Notes: generated by a model from the letters alone, not told the origin. Positions 18,132 through 27,455 are shown, counted from the stretch's first letter. The stretch is 64,000 nucleotides of DNA from Lachnospiraceae bacterium MA2020 (GCA_000746015.1 JQKK01000012.1:62001-126000); one strand, 5' to 3'. Translations and numbers: made by a program.

Positions 18132-19298
18132 ATGACACTTACATTTTTTTCTAATTATTTTAATCATCATCAGGAAGCATTGTGTAACGAGTTTTATAAG
18201 CTTCTTGGAGACGGCTTTACTTTTGTAGAGACAGAGGAAATAGAGGAGTTTCGCTCTAAAATGGGCTGGGGCAAGGAAGCTATACCGCCTTACGTACTTA
18301 AGTCTCATGTATCAGAAGAAAATCTGAAAAAAGCATACGAGCTTGGCGAAAACAGTGATGTGGTCATAATGGGCACAGCACCGGAAGATATGATAGAGAA
18401 AAGGCTTGAGGCAAATAAGCTTACTTTCAGATATTCTGAAAGACCGCTCAAAGAGGGAAGGGTAAAAGTCCTTATCCCGCGTCTTGCCAAAAAGTTTTAT
18501 CATAATCACTATAGAAACCGCGATAAAAATCTTTATCTTCTTGCGGCAAGTGCATATTGTTCATCAGACTACAAGTTTATGGGATCTTATATAAATAAGT
18601 GTCTTAAATTTGGATATTTTCCTAAAGCAGAGTCAAAGTCTTTTGAAGAACTCTCAAAGCTGAAGGATAGAAACACGCCTATGAGGGTACTTTGGGCAGG
18701 AAGATTTTTGAAGCTTAAAAGGGCAGATCTTCTTTTATATGCAGCCAAGAAATGTATGGATGATGGCTTGAAGTTTACTCTTGAGCTCGTCGGTGCGGGT
18801 GAGGAAGAAAAGCATTTAAAGAAGCTTGTAAAGGAGCTTGGTCTCAGTGACAGGACGAGCTTTAAAGGCTTTTTGTCTCCTGAAGAGACAAGACGTGAAA
18901 TGGAAAAAGCTGATATATATGTCATGACGAGTAATTTCCTTGAAGGATGGGGCTCTGTTATATATGAAGGACTTTCCTCAGGATGTGCAGTCATCGCAAG
19001 TCATGCGGCAGGAGCTACTCCGTTTCTTGTAAAGCAGGGCAAGACAGGTTTCGTATTCAAGAGTGGAAGTGATGAGAGTCTTTATGACAAGCTTGCTATC
19101 CTTTTGAGAAACAGAGAGCTTGTAAGAGAAATGGGACATGCTGCCTATGATAATATGCAGAAGTATTGGAATCCTCATGTTGCCGCTTCAAGGATAGTAG
19201 AAATGTCAGAAGCAATGCTTGAGGGCAGAGAAGTAACTTATGAGCATGGACCGCTTTCACCATGCAAGTATATATATAATAACTGGTATAAAGAATGA
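18132..19298 (+). CDS. GT4 glycosyltransferase
   Basis: This GT-B glycosyltransferase has 388 residues. The acceptor half starts TLTFFSNYFNHHQEALCNEF. The donor half contains VLWAGRFLKLKRADLL, FKGFLSPEETRREM and SNFLEGWGSVIYEGLSSGCAVI, the last being the E-x7-E block of family 4 with small changes. It would act on the cytoplasmic face on the lipid-linked intermediate. It starts eight bases after the GT2 gene and its last four bases overlap the following GT4 gene. Donor and linkage cannot be predicted. Confidence 0.9.
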   Translation: MTLTFFSNYFNHHQEALCNEFYKLLGDGFTFVETEEIEEFRSKMGWGKEAIPPYVLKSHVSEENLKKAYELGENSDVVIMGTAPEDMIEKRLEANKLTFRYSERPLKEGRVKVLIPRLAKKFYHNHYRNRDKNLYLLAASAYCSSDYKFMGSYINKCLKFGYFPKAESKSFEELSKLKDRNTPMRVLWAGRFLKLKRADLLLYAAKKCMDDGLKFTLELVGAGEEEKHLKKLVKELGLSDRTSFKGFLSPEETRREMEKADIYVMTSNFLEGWGSVIYEGLSSGCAVIASHAAGATPFLVKQGKTGFVFKSGSDESLYDKLAILLRNRELVREMGHAAYDNMQKYWNPHVAASRIVEMSEAMLEGREVTYEHGPLSPCKYIYNNWYKE

Positions 19299-20404
19299 AA
19301 AAGATAATTTACCTAATGGAATATCCGATCGATCTTCCGGGAGGAGCCCAGCTGTCTACAAAGAGTATCTGTGATGCTCTTGTAGACCATCCAGAGGCAG
19401 GCTATGAGCCAGTAGTCATATGCCCCGAGCTTCTTACGACAAGTGAGTCGGATTATTCTTTTAAAATAAGAACTTATAAAATGGGAGAGAAAAGGGCAGT
19501 CAATCTTTTTTACAGAATTGAAGCCTTCAAACGCATAATAAGTGAAGAAAAGCCGGATCTCATACACATAGAGATGTCGGAGTCGCTTATAACATATGGA
19601 TTTATAAGAGGATATTTTCCTAAGATCAAGTATGTGTATACTGACAGAGGCATGTACTATGGATACCGCACAAGATCAAAGATATTTATGATGCCTGTGC
19701 TTAAAAGAGCTTCAGCACTTGTGACCACTACAGCACGTAATAAAAAGCTGTGGGAGGACAATACTTCTCTCAGACCGGTGATCACTATACCCAATACTAT
19801 AAGCGAGTCATTTGCAAACTTTGACAGCTCAAAACGTAAGAAGGAGGGGCCTTTTACGATCGGATTTGCAGGTCGTATCTGTATAGAGAAGGACTGGCCA
19901 TTTGTTCCTGTGCTTGTAAAGGCTCTGCACGATGCAGGGATCGACTTTAACGTGAAGCTTGTACTCTCACTTTTTGAAAAAGGAGATGATGAGCAGGCTG
20001 AAAAGCTCAAAAAAGATATTTCGGATATCATAGGAGCCGACAGACTTGAGTATTATCAGGATCTTTCACAGGATGAAATGAGTGATTTTTACTATAGTCT
20101 TGATCTGTTTGCAATGACATCGAGTTTTGAATCATTTGGAAAGGCCGCTGTAGAAGCCATGAGTCGTGGATGCAGTGTTATAGCGACAGATGTAGGCGGC
20201 TTAAGTGAAGTTGTTGGCAAGGATGAAAATATCTATACAAAAGATACTCTGAAAAAGGCTGTTAATTATGTCAAGAGTATCCAAAAGAGTTCAGACAAGC
20301 TTGAGCGTGACCAGAAGTACTTTCTTGAAAGATACAGAGATAATTTTACTCAGAGAGCTTATCTTGATAAACATCTTGAACTCTATGGAAGGGTGCTCGG
20401 ATAA
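19295..20404 (+). CDS. GT4 glycosyltransferase
   Basis: This is a second consecutive GT-B enzyme, 369 residues. The glycine-rich acceptor loop is visible in MEYPIDLPGGAQLST, the donor domain starts IGFAGRICIEKDWPFVPV, and the nucleotide-sugar motif is TSSFESFGKAAVEAMSRGCSVIATDVGG, with the two expected glutamates. Overlaps at both ends (ATGA with the upstream gene, TAATG with the downstream flippase) indicate one transcript and coupled translation. The exact sugar is unknown. Confidence 0.91.
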   Translation: MKKIIYLMEYPIDLPGGAQLSTKSICDALVDHPEAGYEPVVICPELLTTSESDYSFKIRTYKMGEKRAVNLFYRIEAFKRIISEEKPDLIHIEMSESLITYGFIRGYFPKIKYVYTDRGMYYGYRTRSKIFMMPVLKRASALVTTTARNKKLWEDNTSLRPVITIPNTISESFANFDSSKRKKEGPFTIGFAGRICIEKDWPFVPVLVKALHDAGIDFNVKLVLSLFEKGDDEQAEKLKKDISDIIGADRLEYYQDLSQDEMSDFYYSLDLFAMTSSFESFGKAAVEAMSRGCSVIATDVGGLSEVVGKDENIYTKDTLKKAVNYVKSIQKSSDKLERDQKYFLERYRDNFTQRAYLDKHLELYGRVLG

Positions 20405-21852
20405 TGAAGAAAAAATCTGTTTTTGGAAGTTTTTTAAGCTATTTTTATGGCAATTTCATAGTTTTGCTCATGGGATTTATCCAGACACCGATCGTTACAA
20501 GAATTATGTCTGAGGATGAGTATGGCAAAAGGGGACTCTTTGAAATGGTTGTATCGATCATTTATATTTTTGCTATACTTGGAATGGATCAGACATATAT
20601 AAGATACTATTACAAGAAAGATATCGATAGGCCCCATCTCATGAAACAGTGCCTTGCTCCTGCGCTTGCCATAGTATGTGTTATCATAACGTTTTATGTA
20701 ATATTTAGCGGGGAAGCAAATAACTATCTTTTTGAGCGGCAGGGATTTGACATTATAGCCTTAGTAGTGTCATATACGATAATCTCTGTCTTTGAAAGAT
20801 TTTTATTTCTTGATGTCAGGATGCAGCAGAATGGTGTGCTATATTCAAACATAAACATAATTCAGAAAGTCCTGAATATTGCATTTATACTTATAGCATG
20901 GAAATTTTTAGGGGATGACTTCAGGGTTGCTCTCTATGCAATGGTACTTTCATGGGGCGCTACTACCTTCTATCTTGCCGTCAGATATATTCTGCAGCTT
21001 AGGAAAAATTCTGCAGCGCAGAAGAATACTGTCAGATATCCTCAAAAAGAACTGGTAAAATATGGTCTTCCATTTATTTTAGTGCTTTTGATGGAGTGGC
21101 TCTTATCTTCGTGTGATAAGCTTGCATTAAGACACTGGTCGAGCTTTTCAGAGCTGGGTATATACTCTGCAGCCATGAATATAATGGCATTGCTTATCAC
21201 ATTTAAAAATACTTTTGTAGCCTTCTGGTCTCCGGTTGCGATGGAAAAGTATGAAAATGAGGATAGTGAAGAAAGTAAGGCATTTTTTAGAAATGTTTTT
21301 GACCTGACAAGATTTTTGTGTGTACTTGCAGCAGTAGGACTTATACTTTTCAGGCAGGTTATCGTACTGCTTTTGGGAAGCAAATACAGAGGTGCGGACA
21401 AAATCATACCATTCCTTACGTTGATGCCTATTTTTGCAATGATGTTTGAAATAACTGTGCAGGGAATTAAGTTCGTAAAGAAAAATAAGCTTTTGAATAT
21501 AGCCTCTGCCTGCGCAATAGTCTTTAATATAGCAGGTAATGCTATTTTAGTTCCAAAGTTTGCAGGAGCAGGAGCAGCGCTGACAACAGGAATATCATAT
21601 ATCGTCTACTTCGCTATGGGAACATTTCTCTCAGAGCGTTCATGGAAGGTTGGGTATGATCTGGCAAGGACAGCCTATGCTGCTGCAGCGCTCGGCATCG
21701 TTGCAGCCATAGCAACATTTAATGGAAATATTATGATCACAACGGCTGCAGGAATTATATGTATCATAGTCACCTGCTTTGTTGAGATCAAAAGCATCAG
21801 ATATGCCTGCATATATGGTGCTCAGATAGTTCAAAAATTAAAAGGAAGATAA
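20404..21852 (+). CDS. Wzx-type oligosaccharide flippase, second copy
   Basis: The protein (482 aa) is another MOP-superfamily polysaccharide flippase. It opens with FGSFLSYFYGNFIVLLMGFIQTPI, the typical first helix, followed by about a dozen more hydrophobic helices and the mid-protein GLPFILVLLMEWLLSSCDKLAL. Its sequence differs clearly from the first copy at 11753, so it is not a recent duplication. A second flippase suggests either two glycans or a composite locus built from two clusters, split near the initiating transferase. Start and stop overlap neighbouring genes by one base each. Confidence 0.9.
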   Translation: MKKKSVFGSFLSYFYGNFIVLLMGFIQTPIVTRIMSEDEYGKRGLFEMVVSIIYIFAILGMDQTYIRYYYKKDIDRPHLMKQCLAPALAIVCVIITFYVIFSGEANNYLFERQGFDIIALVVSYTIISVFERFLFLDVRMQQNGVLYSNINIIQKVLNIAFILIAWKFLGDDFRVALYAMVLSWGATTFYLAVRYILQLRKNSAAQKNTVRYPQKELVKYGLPFILVLLMEWLLSSCDKLALRHWSSFSELGIYSAAMNIMALLITFKNTFVAFWSPVAMEKYENEDSEESKAFFRNVFDLTRFLCVLAAVGLILFRQVIVLLLGSKYRGADKIIPFLTLMPIFAMMFEITVQGIKFVKKNKLLNIASACAIVFNIAGNAILVPKFAGAGAALTTGISYIVYFAMGTFLSERSWKVGYDLARTAYAAAALGIVAAIATFNGNIMITTAAGIICIIVTCFVEIKSIRYACIYGAQIVQKLKGR

Positions 21853-22580
21853 TGAAGAATAGTTTTAAGGATGATTTATACATAATAGTAGCTATAGCAG
21901 CGCTTTTGGTAAGTGCTTATAATCTTTGGATAAACCACGATTACAAAGATGAGGCATTTGAATACAGGACCAATGATACACAGGCAATGTATAGTGAGGA
22001 TTATTATGAAAATGGACAGTATCCGGATCTTTTTTTGCGTGTACTTGTAAGGGATAAACATGTTGTGCTTGCGCATGAGCCGAAGTCTTACTCAGAATAT
22101 GCCTCTTACGGTCATGATGATGATGAAGGTAATCCTTTCTCATCAGAATACTTTAAGGAAAACAATTTTACATACTGGTTTATGTGTTTTGCAGATTCCT
22201 ATGAGTACGACAGCTCACTTCTGACAGGCGATGCTGTATCAGAAAACATGGTTCCGCATAAGGCAGATTTCAAGGATTTTGGAATAGCAAATGATATGCT
22301 CAGATATTCATTTCCTATGAATCATGAGCATGTTCAGGAAGCTACATATTTTTGGTATTCGTGGTATTATCATGCATTTGCCGAAAAAGTACAGCATAGA
22401 AAAAATCCTAAAAAGAGATATGACCTTTTTCCAAATGTATATATAAAGACTGATGACATTAAGGATGCGGACACTTTAGTTGCACTTATTGCGACGAATG
22501 AAGATCTGTATCTGATGAGTCAGAAGTCATATAATGAATACTTGGGAGGCAAAAATGACAGAGATAAGGGAGATAATTAA
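21852..22580 (+). CDS. Unrecognised membrane-anchored protein
   Basis: I do not recognise this 242-residue protein. Residues 8-26 form one hydrophobic segment (LYIIVAIAALLVSAYNLWI), best read as an uncleaved signal anchor, leaving an extracytoplasmic domain rich in aromatic and acidic residues. That domain has clusters such as YSWYYHAF and a hydrophilic tail. No catalytic motif is evident. It is wedged between the second flippase and a polytopic protein and overlaps the latter by 26 bases, so a joint role in glycan export, modification or anchoring is plausible but unproven. Confidence 0.75.
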   Translation: MKNSFKDDLYIIVAIAALLVSAYNLWINHDYKDEAFEYRTNDTQAMYSEDYYENGQYPDLFLRVLVRDKHVVLAHEPKSYSEYASYGHDDDEGNPFSSEYFKENNFTYWFMCFADSYEYDSSLLTGDAVSENMVPHKADFKDFGIANDMLRYSFPMNHEHVQEATYFWYSWYYHAFAEKVQHRKNPKKRYDLFPNVYIKTDDIKDADTLVALIATNEDLYLMSQKSYNEYLGGKNDRDKGDN

Positions 22581-24042
22581 ATATCTGTCGGCTGATTATT
22601 TTATAAAGCAGTTTTTGACGATTCTTGCTTTAAGCGCATATGGGTTTGCACTGTTTGTGTTTGCGAGGGGAAAATTGAGCTGGAAGTGGAGATATATACT
22701 CAGTTTTCCGCTCGGGCTTGCTGCTTTTGTAGTAGCAGGATTACTTGTACTTATATTTGGGATTCCGTTTAAGGGGTTGACTATCGTACTGATGATGATC
22801 TTGATATTGTTGGCGGCAGGGGTAGCCGGTGCAAAGGGAGATCATCATTTGTTTGACGGCTTTGATGCAAAGATATGTGTATTGTGGATCGTAGCTAGTG
22901 CGGTGCTCGCACTTCTGGCAGTATCAGGTAAGATCTCACTTGCACTTACAAATGATTCTGTTTATTATTACTCAACCTATCCGAAGATACTCGTATATCA
23001 GGGCGGTTATGCAGAATCGTTTGATACGTATCTTACGGATGTGGGACAGGCGAGTGCGGTCATCAATTGTCTGCCGTTTTTATTTGGCTTTGATACTACA
23101 TTTGGTATCCAGCATTTTTTGAATTTTTCATTCATCATAAGTTTTGCTATTCTGATTTTTGAAAAAGAGAAAGATGCAGGCGCTGACATAAAGAAGGCGG
23201 CAGTACTTACGGCAGCTTTTACGTTGTTTTTTGTAACTTCGACACCTTTTATGGTAGTCTCAAAATGGGTGTTATCAAATGTTTACTTTATGGAATATGC
23301 TTTCTGGCTGTTTGTTTTCTTAGGGAAAATGTCAGAGGAGGAGTTTTCACTCGATGCAGCGGTCATGTTCTTTATGATGTTTGCAGCTTTGGCAATGCTC
23401 CGTATGGAGGGAGGTATTATTTCCCTTCTTATTGTTTTTGCAGCATCAGCTTTTAAGTATTCATCAAAGAGAATAACTGCAAATTTTCTATTGCCTGTAT
23501 TTTTAATGGAAGCAGGGTATTATATAAGGCTGTTTTCACTTGGAGTAGATCCGCTGTACAGTTTTCTTGACTGGAAGAAAGCCGTACTGATGGTGGGCAT
23601 GATAGTGGCAGCTGCAATATATATGCTCTGTATAAGAGATCGTGTGTTACCTCTGCTTACAGCTCATATAAAGATCGTCATGATAATGGCCCTTCTTATA
23701 GGCAATGCGGGATTGCTGGTAATAAACAGAGCAAGGTATATAAACAATCTATATGCTTTTTATCAAAATCTGCGTCAGGGGAATGGATGGGGAATATTTG
23801 GAATATTTATTGTTATCGCTAGTTTATGGATATTCGCGGATATCATTAAAAACAGATTGGATATTACTTATGAAGACACCTTTCTTGCAGCCTTTGTACT
23901 GGCTATAGTTGCAGTGTGTTGGGCAAGAGGTGGCATGCTTGTTGTAAGGACAAGTGATTCCGGAAACAGAGTGTTGCTGGAAATAGTACCGTTTGTAGTA
24001 TGGGTACTGCATGATAAGATTCAGAGAATTATAAATAAGTAA
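22555..24042 (+). CDS. Unrecognised polytopic membrane protein (about 495 aa)
   Basis: This protein has about a dozen hydrophobic helices and no motif that I can assign confidently. A periplasmic-type loop after the third or fourth helix (YYYSTYPKILVYQGGYAESF) recalls GT-C-like membrane glycosyltransferases or large polysaccharide polymerases, but the characteristic acidic catalytic residues cannot be pinned down. It may be a second polymerase or a modifying enzyme. ATG 22555 is chosen because GGGAGG at 22544-22549 is five bases upstream; ATG 22534 lies deeper inside the preceding gene without a site. It is the last gene before a strong terminator. Confidence 0.75.
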   Translation: MTEIREIIKYLSADYFIKQFLTILALSAYGFALFVFARGKLSWKWRYILSFPLGLAAFVVAGLLVLIFGIPFKGLTIVLMMILILLAAGVAGAKGDHHLFDGFDAKICVLWIVASAVLALLAVSGKISLALTNDSVYYYSTYPKILVYQGGYAESFDTYLTDVGQASAVINCLPFLFGFDTTFGIQHFLNFSFIISFAILIFEKEKDAGADIKKAAVLTAAFTLFFVTSTPFMVVSKWVLSNVYFMEYAFWLFVFLGKMSEEEFSLDAAVMFFMMFAALAMLRMEGGIISLLIVFAASAFKYSSKRITANFLLPVFLMEAGYYIRLFSLGVDPLYSFLDWKKAVLMVGMIVAAAIYMLCIRDRVLPLLTAHIKIVMIMALLIGNAGLLVINRARYINNLYAFYQNLRQGNGWGIFGIFIVIASLWIFADIIKNRLDITYEDTFLAAFVLAIVAVCWARGGMLVVRTSDSGNRVLLEIVPFVVWVLHDKIQRIINK

Positions 24043-24046
24043 AAAG

Positions 24047-24093
24047 AAAGTCGGAGAACGTCGCGTGTTTAGATCGTCCTCCGACTTTTTTAC
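24047..24093. terminator. Bidirectional Rho-independent terminator
   Basis: The ten-base stem AAAGTCGGAG (24047-24056) pairs perfectly with CTCCGACTTT (24079-24088), with three further inner pairs (ACG/CGT). A run of T follows on the + strand and a T-rich tail (CTTTCTTTTT) follows on the - strand. It lies between the convergent ends of the polysaccharide operon and araA, so it probably stops both transcripts. Confidence 0.9.
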
Positions 24094-24099
24094 ATTTTT

Positions 24100-24120
24100 A
24101 GAAATTAGAAATTAGAAATT
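24100..24120 (+). repeat. Triplicated 7-bp direct repeat
   Basis: AGAAATT occurs three times in tandem between the terminator and the end of araA. No function is evident. It may be slippage-generated. Confidence 0.7.
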
Positions 24121-24137
24121 GGAAGTAAGAGTATTGT

Positions 24138-25577
24138 TTATTTCATGAAAAACTTCTGAAGGTCTGCTTCAGTAGTATCTTCACCGATAGTGATAAGCTC
24201 TGTGCCTGTAAGACGTGCAAACATTGCAATGTCATCGCGTGTAAGTACATTTGATACTACAGAGTGATGAGCGCCGCCTGCATAGCACCATGCAGCTGTT
24301 CCGATACGGAAGTTTGGCTTATGTCTGTACATGATACGAGCAACAGGAAGCTTAGGCATAGGTGCAGGCTGTTTTACAAGCTCGATATCAGCGCATATGA
24401 TCCTGAAGTGATCACCCATGTCGACCATTGTTACCTGGATAGCATCGCCGGTAACACCGTCAAATACGAGACGTGCAGGATCTTCCTTGCCGCCGATTCC
24501 GAGAGGATGTACCTGAATCTCTGGTTTGCTTGCTGCAAATGTAACAGGTACTTCAAGCATGTGTGAAGCAAGCTCAAGCTCCTGACCTTCTGTAAGGTCA
24601 TATGTATAGTCCTCTATAAAGCCTGTAGCGCCCTTGCGAGCCTCAGCCATCTTCATAAGTACAGCAGAGAACGCTGCAATCTTGTAGTCTCCCTCAGGGC
24701 CAAATCCGATGCCTCTGCCCATGAGATTCTGAGCAGCAATTCCAGGGAGCTGCTTCATATTGTGAAGATCCTGGAATGTATCTGTAAATGCACCGATCCT
24801 CTCTTTTGCAAGGAACTTATCAAAAGCAACTTCATACCGGGCCTGCTCGCGGACAGATGCGATGTTGTCAGTAGCCATAGTATATTTGCTTTCGTATTCT
24901 GCCATCTTTTTGTCTACTTCTTCGTCAGTTACCTTGTCGATGATATCAACAAGATCACCAATGCCGTAGTAGTTTACTTCCCAGCCGTATCTGATCTGGC
25001 TTTCTACTCTGTCACCGTCAGTAACAGCAACATCTCTCATGTTGTTTCCGAAAGCAGCAACTCTGAGCTTTTTAGAAAAAGCGATAGCTTTTGCAACTTC
25101 AGCAAAACGACGGATACCGTCAATGAAGTAATCATGCTTATAGTAGCCTGCAACAACCTCATGAGGGATACCAAGACGAGCGAGTATAAATCCATATTCT
25201 CTGTCGCCGTGTGCAGCCTGGTTGAGGTTCATGAAGTCCATATCGATAGAATCGTAAGGAAGCTTTTCATTAGCCTGTGTGTGAAGGTGGAGAAGTGGCT
25301 TACGAAGCTCCTGAAGACCTTTGATCCACATCTTGGCTGGTGAGAAAGTGTGCATCCATGTGATAACACCTACGCACTCATCATCAAAGTTGGCTTTTTT
25401 GCAGTCAGCTATACAGATGTCAGATGTCTCAACAGTTGGAAGCTGCTCGATCTCGATCACACCATCAAGCTTTTCATTGAGGAATTTTACCATTTCCTCG
25501 ACATCACGGTATACCTGTTTAAGGCATTCTTCACCATAAAGATCCTGGCTTCCTGTGATAAAATACAGTTTACTCAT
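24138..25577 (-). CDS. araA: L-arabinose isomerase
   Basis: AraA converts L-arabinose to L-ribulose, the first cytoplasmic step of arabinose use, with Mn2+ as cofactor. The 479-residue length is close to the roughly 500 of characterised enzymes. The N-terminus KLYFITGSQDLYGEECLKQV and the segments VITWMHTFSPAKMWI, GFGPEGDYKIAAFSAVLMKMAE and the late WCYAGGAHHSV region are all highly family-specific. The site GGAGGG lies nine bases upstream of the start. It follows araR by 23 bases on the same strand, so the two are probably co-transcribed. No araB, araD or transporter gene is nearby, so the rest of the pathway must be elsewhere. Confidence 0.96.
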   Translation of the reverse strand: MSKLYFITGSQDLYGEECLKQVYRDVEEMVKFLNEKLDGVIEIEQLPTVETSDICIADCKKANFDDECVGVITWMHTFSPAKMWIKGLQELRKPLLHLHTQANEKLPYDSIDMDFMNLNQAAHGDREYGFILARLGIPHEVVAGYYKHDYFIDGIRRFAEVAKAIAFSKKLRVAAFGNNMRDVAVTDGDRVESQIRYGWEVNYYGIGDLVDIIDKVTDEEVDKKMAEYESKYTMATDNIASVREQARYEVAFDKFLAKERIGAFTDTFQDLHNMKQLPGIAAQNLMGRGIGFGPEGDYKIAAFSAVLMKMAEARKGATGFIEDYTYDLTEGQELELASHMLEVPVTFAASKPEIQVHPLGIGGKEDPARLVFDGVTGDAIQVTMVDMGDHFRIICADIELVKQPAPMPKLPVARIMYRHKPNFRIGTAAWCYAGGAHHSVVSNVLTRDDIAMFARLTGTELITIGEDTTEADLQKFFMK

Positions 25578-25600
25578 TACTTTGTACCCTCCATTAATGT

Positions 25601-26713
25601 TTAATGTATATCCTTTATAGAATTACCGCTGACGATAGAAACGGGGAAGCGGTATGAATAATTTGACTCTCTCCAGTTTGGATCATCCATCATGCGCAGA
25701 AGATTTCTGGCTGCGCGTTTACCAAGCTCGAATTTGGGGTGATCTGCAGAGCAGAGACTGATTGCAGAAGTCTCTGTAAGTGAAGCGTTGTCAAAAGAGA
25801 CTATCGACAGATCATCCGGAACCTTTATACCGTTATTTTCAAATGCAGTTGTGAGCTGGGCAGCTATCTCGTCATTGTATGTCATGATAGCGCTGCATCC
25901 GTTAAAGCGACGCATGAGGCTCACAATACCTTTTCTTGAAAACAGTGTATCCATATCTCTTGTGGAGTACCATTGTATACGGTCGTCATCAATACGCATG
26001 CCATGGTCAGCCATGCACTGTATGAAGCCTTTATAGCGCTCCATGCCCTGCATGTCGTCATACTTGAATACAGCTCCGATATCCTTATGTCCGTTATCGA
26101 GCAGAAGCTCGGTAAGAGAATAGCTGCATTTGCAGTCCTGCATTTCCACACTGTCAAATTTGATGTTTGAATAATGGTTATGAATAAATATGATAGGTAT
26201 GTTTTTCTTAGCCAAAGCATCATACATTGCAATGTTTGGATTTGGAAAAGCAGAGCGGGTTCCTTCGACGATCAGGCCTATAGCATTTGAATTGAGAAAT
26301 CTTTCAAGGAAAACAGCTTCATCATTTATGCGGTTTTTTGTAACAGCAACATCGATACCAATATTCTGCTCCTTCATAACAGACTCAATACCTGCATAAA
26401 TCTGCGGGAACATATAGTCTGCAAAATAGGAGAGGATAAGTCCGATATGTGGTACATCATTATTGCCTGTACCTATGCGGAAAGATACATAAGTTCCGCT
26501 TCCTCGTACTTTTGATATCAATCCTTCATGCTCAAGTTCATCAAGTGCAGTACGTACAGTCTGTCTTGAATAGTTAAACTTACGCTGAAGCATATGCTCT
26601 GATGGAAGCTTTTCTCCATAACGCATAACGCCGCTCAAGATCAAAGTTCTTGCCCAGTTATAGAGCTTTACATATTTTAAGTTTTCATTTTTACCATTTC
26701 TGTTCTCACTCAT
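25601..26713 (-). CDS. araR: AraR-type transcriptional repressor (GntR DNA-binding domain + LacI-type sensor)
   Basis: This 370-residue regulator combines an N-terminal GntR winged helix (about residues 12-75; GEKLPSEHMLQRKFNYSRQT then GLISKVRGSGTYV) with a periplasmic-binding-protein-like effector domain of the LacI/GalR type (about 90-365). That chimeric build is diagnostic of AraR, which releases its operators when bound to L-arabinose. It is the first gene of an araR-araA unit, so it probably represses its own promoter. An inverted repeat related to AraR half-sites lies just upstream of the start codon. Another sugar effector cannot be excluded, but the araA neighbour supports arabinose. 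Confidence 0.9.
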   Translation of the reverse strand: MSENRNGKNENLKYVKLYNWARTLILSGVMRYGEKLPSEHMLQRKFNYSRQTVRTALDELEHEGLISKVRGSGTYVSFRIGTGNNDVPHIGLILSYFADYMFPQIYAGIESVMKEQNIGIDVAVTKNRINDEAVFLERFLNSNAIGLIVEGTRSAFPNPNIAMYDALAKKNIPIIFIHNHYSNIKFDSVEMQDCKCSYSLTELLLDNGHKDIGAVFKYDDMQGMERYKGFIQCMADHGMRIDDDRIQWYSTRDMDTLFSRKGIVSLMRRFNGCSAIMTYNDEIAAQLTTAFENNGIKVPDDLSIVSFDNASLTETSAISLCSADHPKFELGKRAARNLLRMMDDPNWRESNYSYRFPVSIVSGNSIKDIH

Positions 26714-26729
26714 GTTACTAGTTTAAATC

Positions 26730-26749
26730 CTTGTAACTTTTAATACAAG
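26730..26749 (-). promoter_or_regulatory. Candidate AraR operator (inverted repeat)
   Basis: CTTGTA-N8-TACAAG is a perfect two-arm inverted repeat 17 bases upstream of the araR start. The arms resemble the TTGTAC half-sites of Bacillus AraR boxes, though the spacing is wider than in the classical 16-base site. A further GTACAA half-site occurs at 26813-26818. Autoregulation is an inference. Confidence 0.45.
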
Positions 26750-26864
26750 ATTTACAGACAAAATTTGATATAAAGTTGTATTGAAAATAATAAGTTGTGG
26801 GTACTGAATAATGTACAAAAATAGAAGTCTGGATTTGTTAGAAAAGACGAATATAGAACGAAAT

Positions 26865-26892
26865 AAAGGTCGTGCCTGATGGCACGACCTTT
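26865..26892 (-). terminator. Rho-independent terminator after the cold-shock gene
   Basis: A perfect 12-base stem (AAAGGTCGTGCC with its complement) closes a four-base loop. On the - strand it is followed by TTTATTT. It lies about 90 bases after the csp stop codon and upstream of araR, so it should separate the two units. Confidence 0.85.
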
Positions 26893-26984
26893 ACTAATCT
26901 CAGCTTACAACTTGCTTATCATAATAAAAAACAATATATGTTATATATTACAAAAGGCACACTCTGTTTCTGATTGATTAAAAA

Positions 26985-27185
26985 TTATGACAACTTAACA
27001 ACGTTAGTTGCCTGAGGTCCCTTTTCGCCGTTTACAACGTCGAACTCAACCTTCTGGCCTTCGTCGAGAGACTTGAATCCCTCTGTAACGATTCCTGAGT
27101 AGTGTACGAATACATCGCTACCCTGCTCGTCAGAAATAAAGCCATAACCCTTCTGATTGTTGAACCACTTAACTGTACCTTTCAT
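26985..27185 (-). CDS. csp: Cold-shock domain protein (CspA family)
   Basis: This is a 66-residue single OB-fold RNA/DNA-binding protein that melts mRNA secondary structure and acts as an RNA chaperone or antiterminator. RNP1 is present as KGYGFI (about residues 13-18) and RNP2 as VFVHYSGI (about 26-33), with the N-terminal GTVKWFN hallmark. Length and composition are normal for CspA/CspC proteins. It is a monocistronic gene with its own promoter (27252-27280), a GGAGG site and a terminator. The 5' leader of about 60 bases is shorter than that of E. coli cspA. Confidence 0.97.
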   Translation of the reverse strand: MKGTVKWFNNQKGYGFISDEQGSDVFVHYSGIVTEGFKSLDEGQKVEFDVVNGEKGPQATNVVKLS

Positions 27186-27251
27186 TATATGATACCTCCA
27201 AGATAAATAAAATAAAAATAGATACGTTGTTTATAGCAAACAACATAGAGT

Positions 27252-27280
27252 ATAGTACCACAAATGTATTTAAAATTCAA
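27252..27280 (-). promoter_or_regulatory. Sigma-A promoter of the cold-shock gene
   Basis: On the - strand, TTGAAT and TACTAT are separated by 17 bases. Transcription would start about 60 bases before the csp start codon. It lies back to back with the promoter of the LytM-like gene. Confidence 0.65.
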
Positions 27281-27389
27281 CATGAAAAACTGTACTATTT
27301 TAACTATTTTATCGATTTAGTGTAGAAAAGCACTATGACAACAGATTAAAATACATCAAGAAAAGGTGTATCCAAGGTATAAAAGATTA

Positions 27390-27418
27390 TTGAAAAATAG
27401 CGGGTTTTGTGCTATATT
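27390..27418 (+). promoter_or_regulatory. Sigma-A promoter of the LytM-like gene
   Basis: TTGAAA (27390-27395) and TATATT (27413-27418) are separated by exactly 17 bases. The predicted start near 27425 leaves a leader of about 30 bases carrying GGAGGG at 27443-27448. Confidence 0.75.
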
Positions 27419-27455
27419 ACGTTAATTAGGGAAAGTAATTTTGGAGGGAAAAAGT

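Noticed and set aside
24762-25343. 193-codon + strand open frame within araA
   Set aside because: Opposite strand of a highly conserved gene. Its translation is cysteine- and phenylalanine-rich without domain features.
27186-27455. Riboswitch or structured leader in the csp/LytM divergent region
   Set aside because: Two ordinary promoters explain the region; no conserved riboswitch core was recognised.
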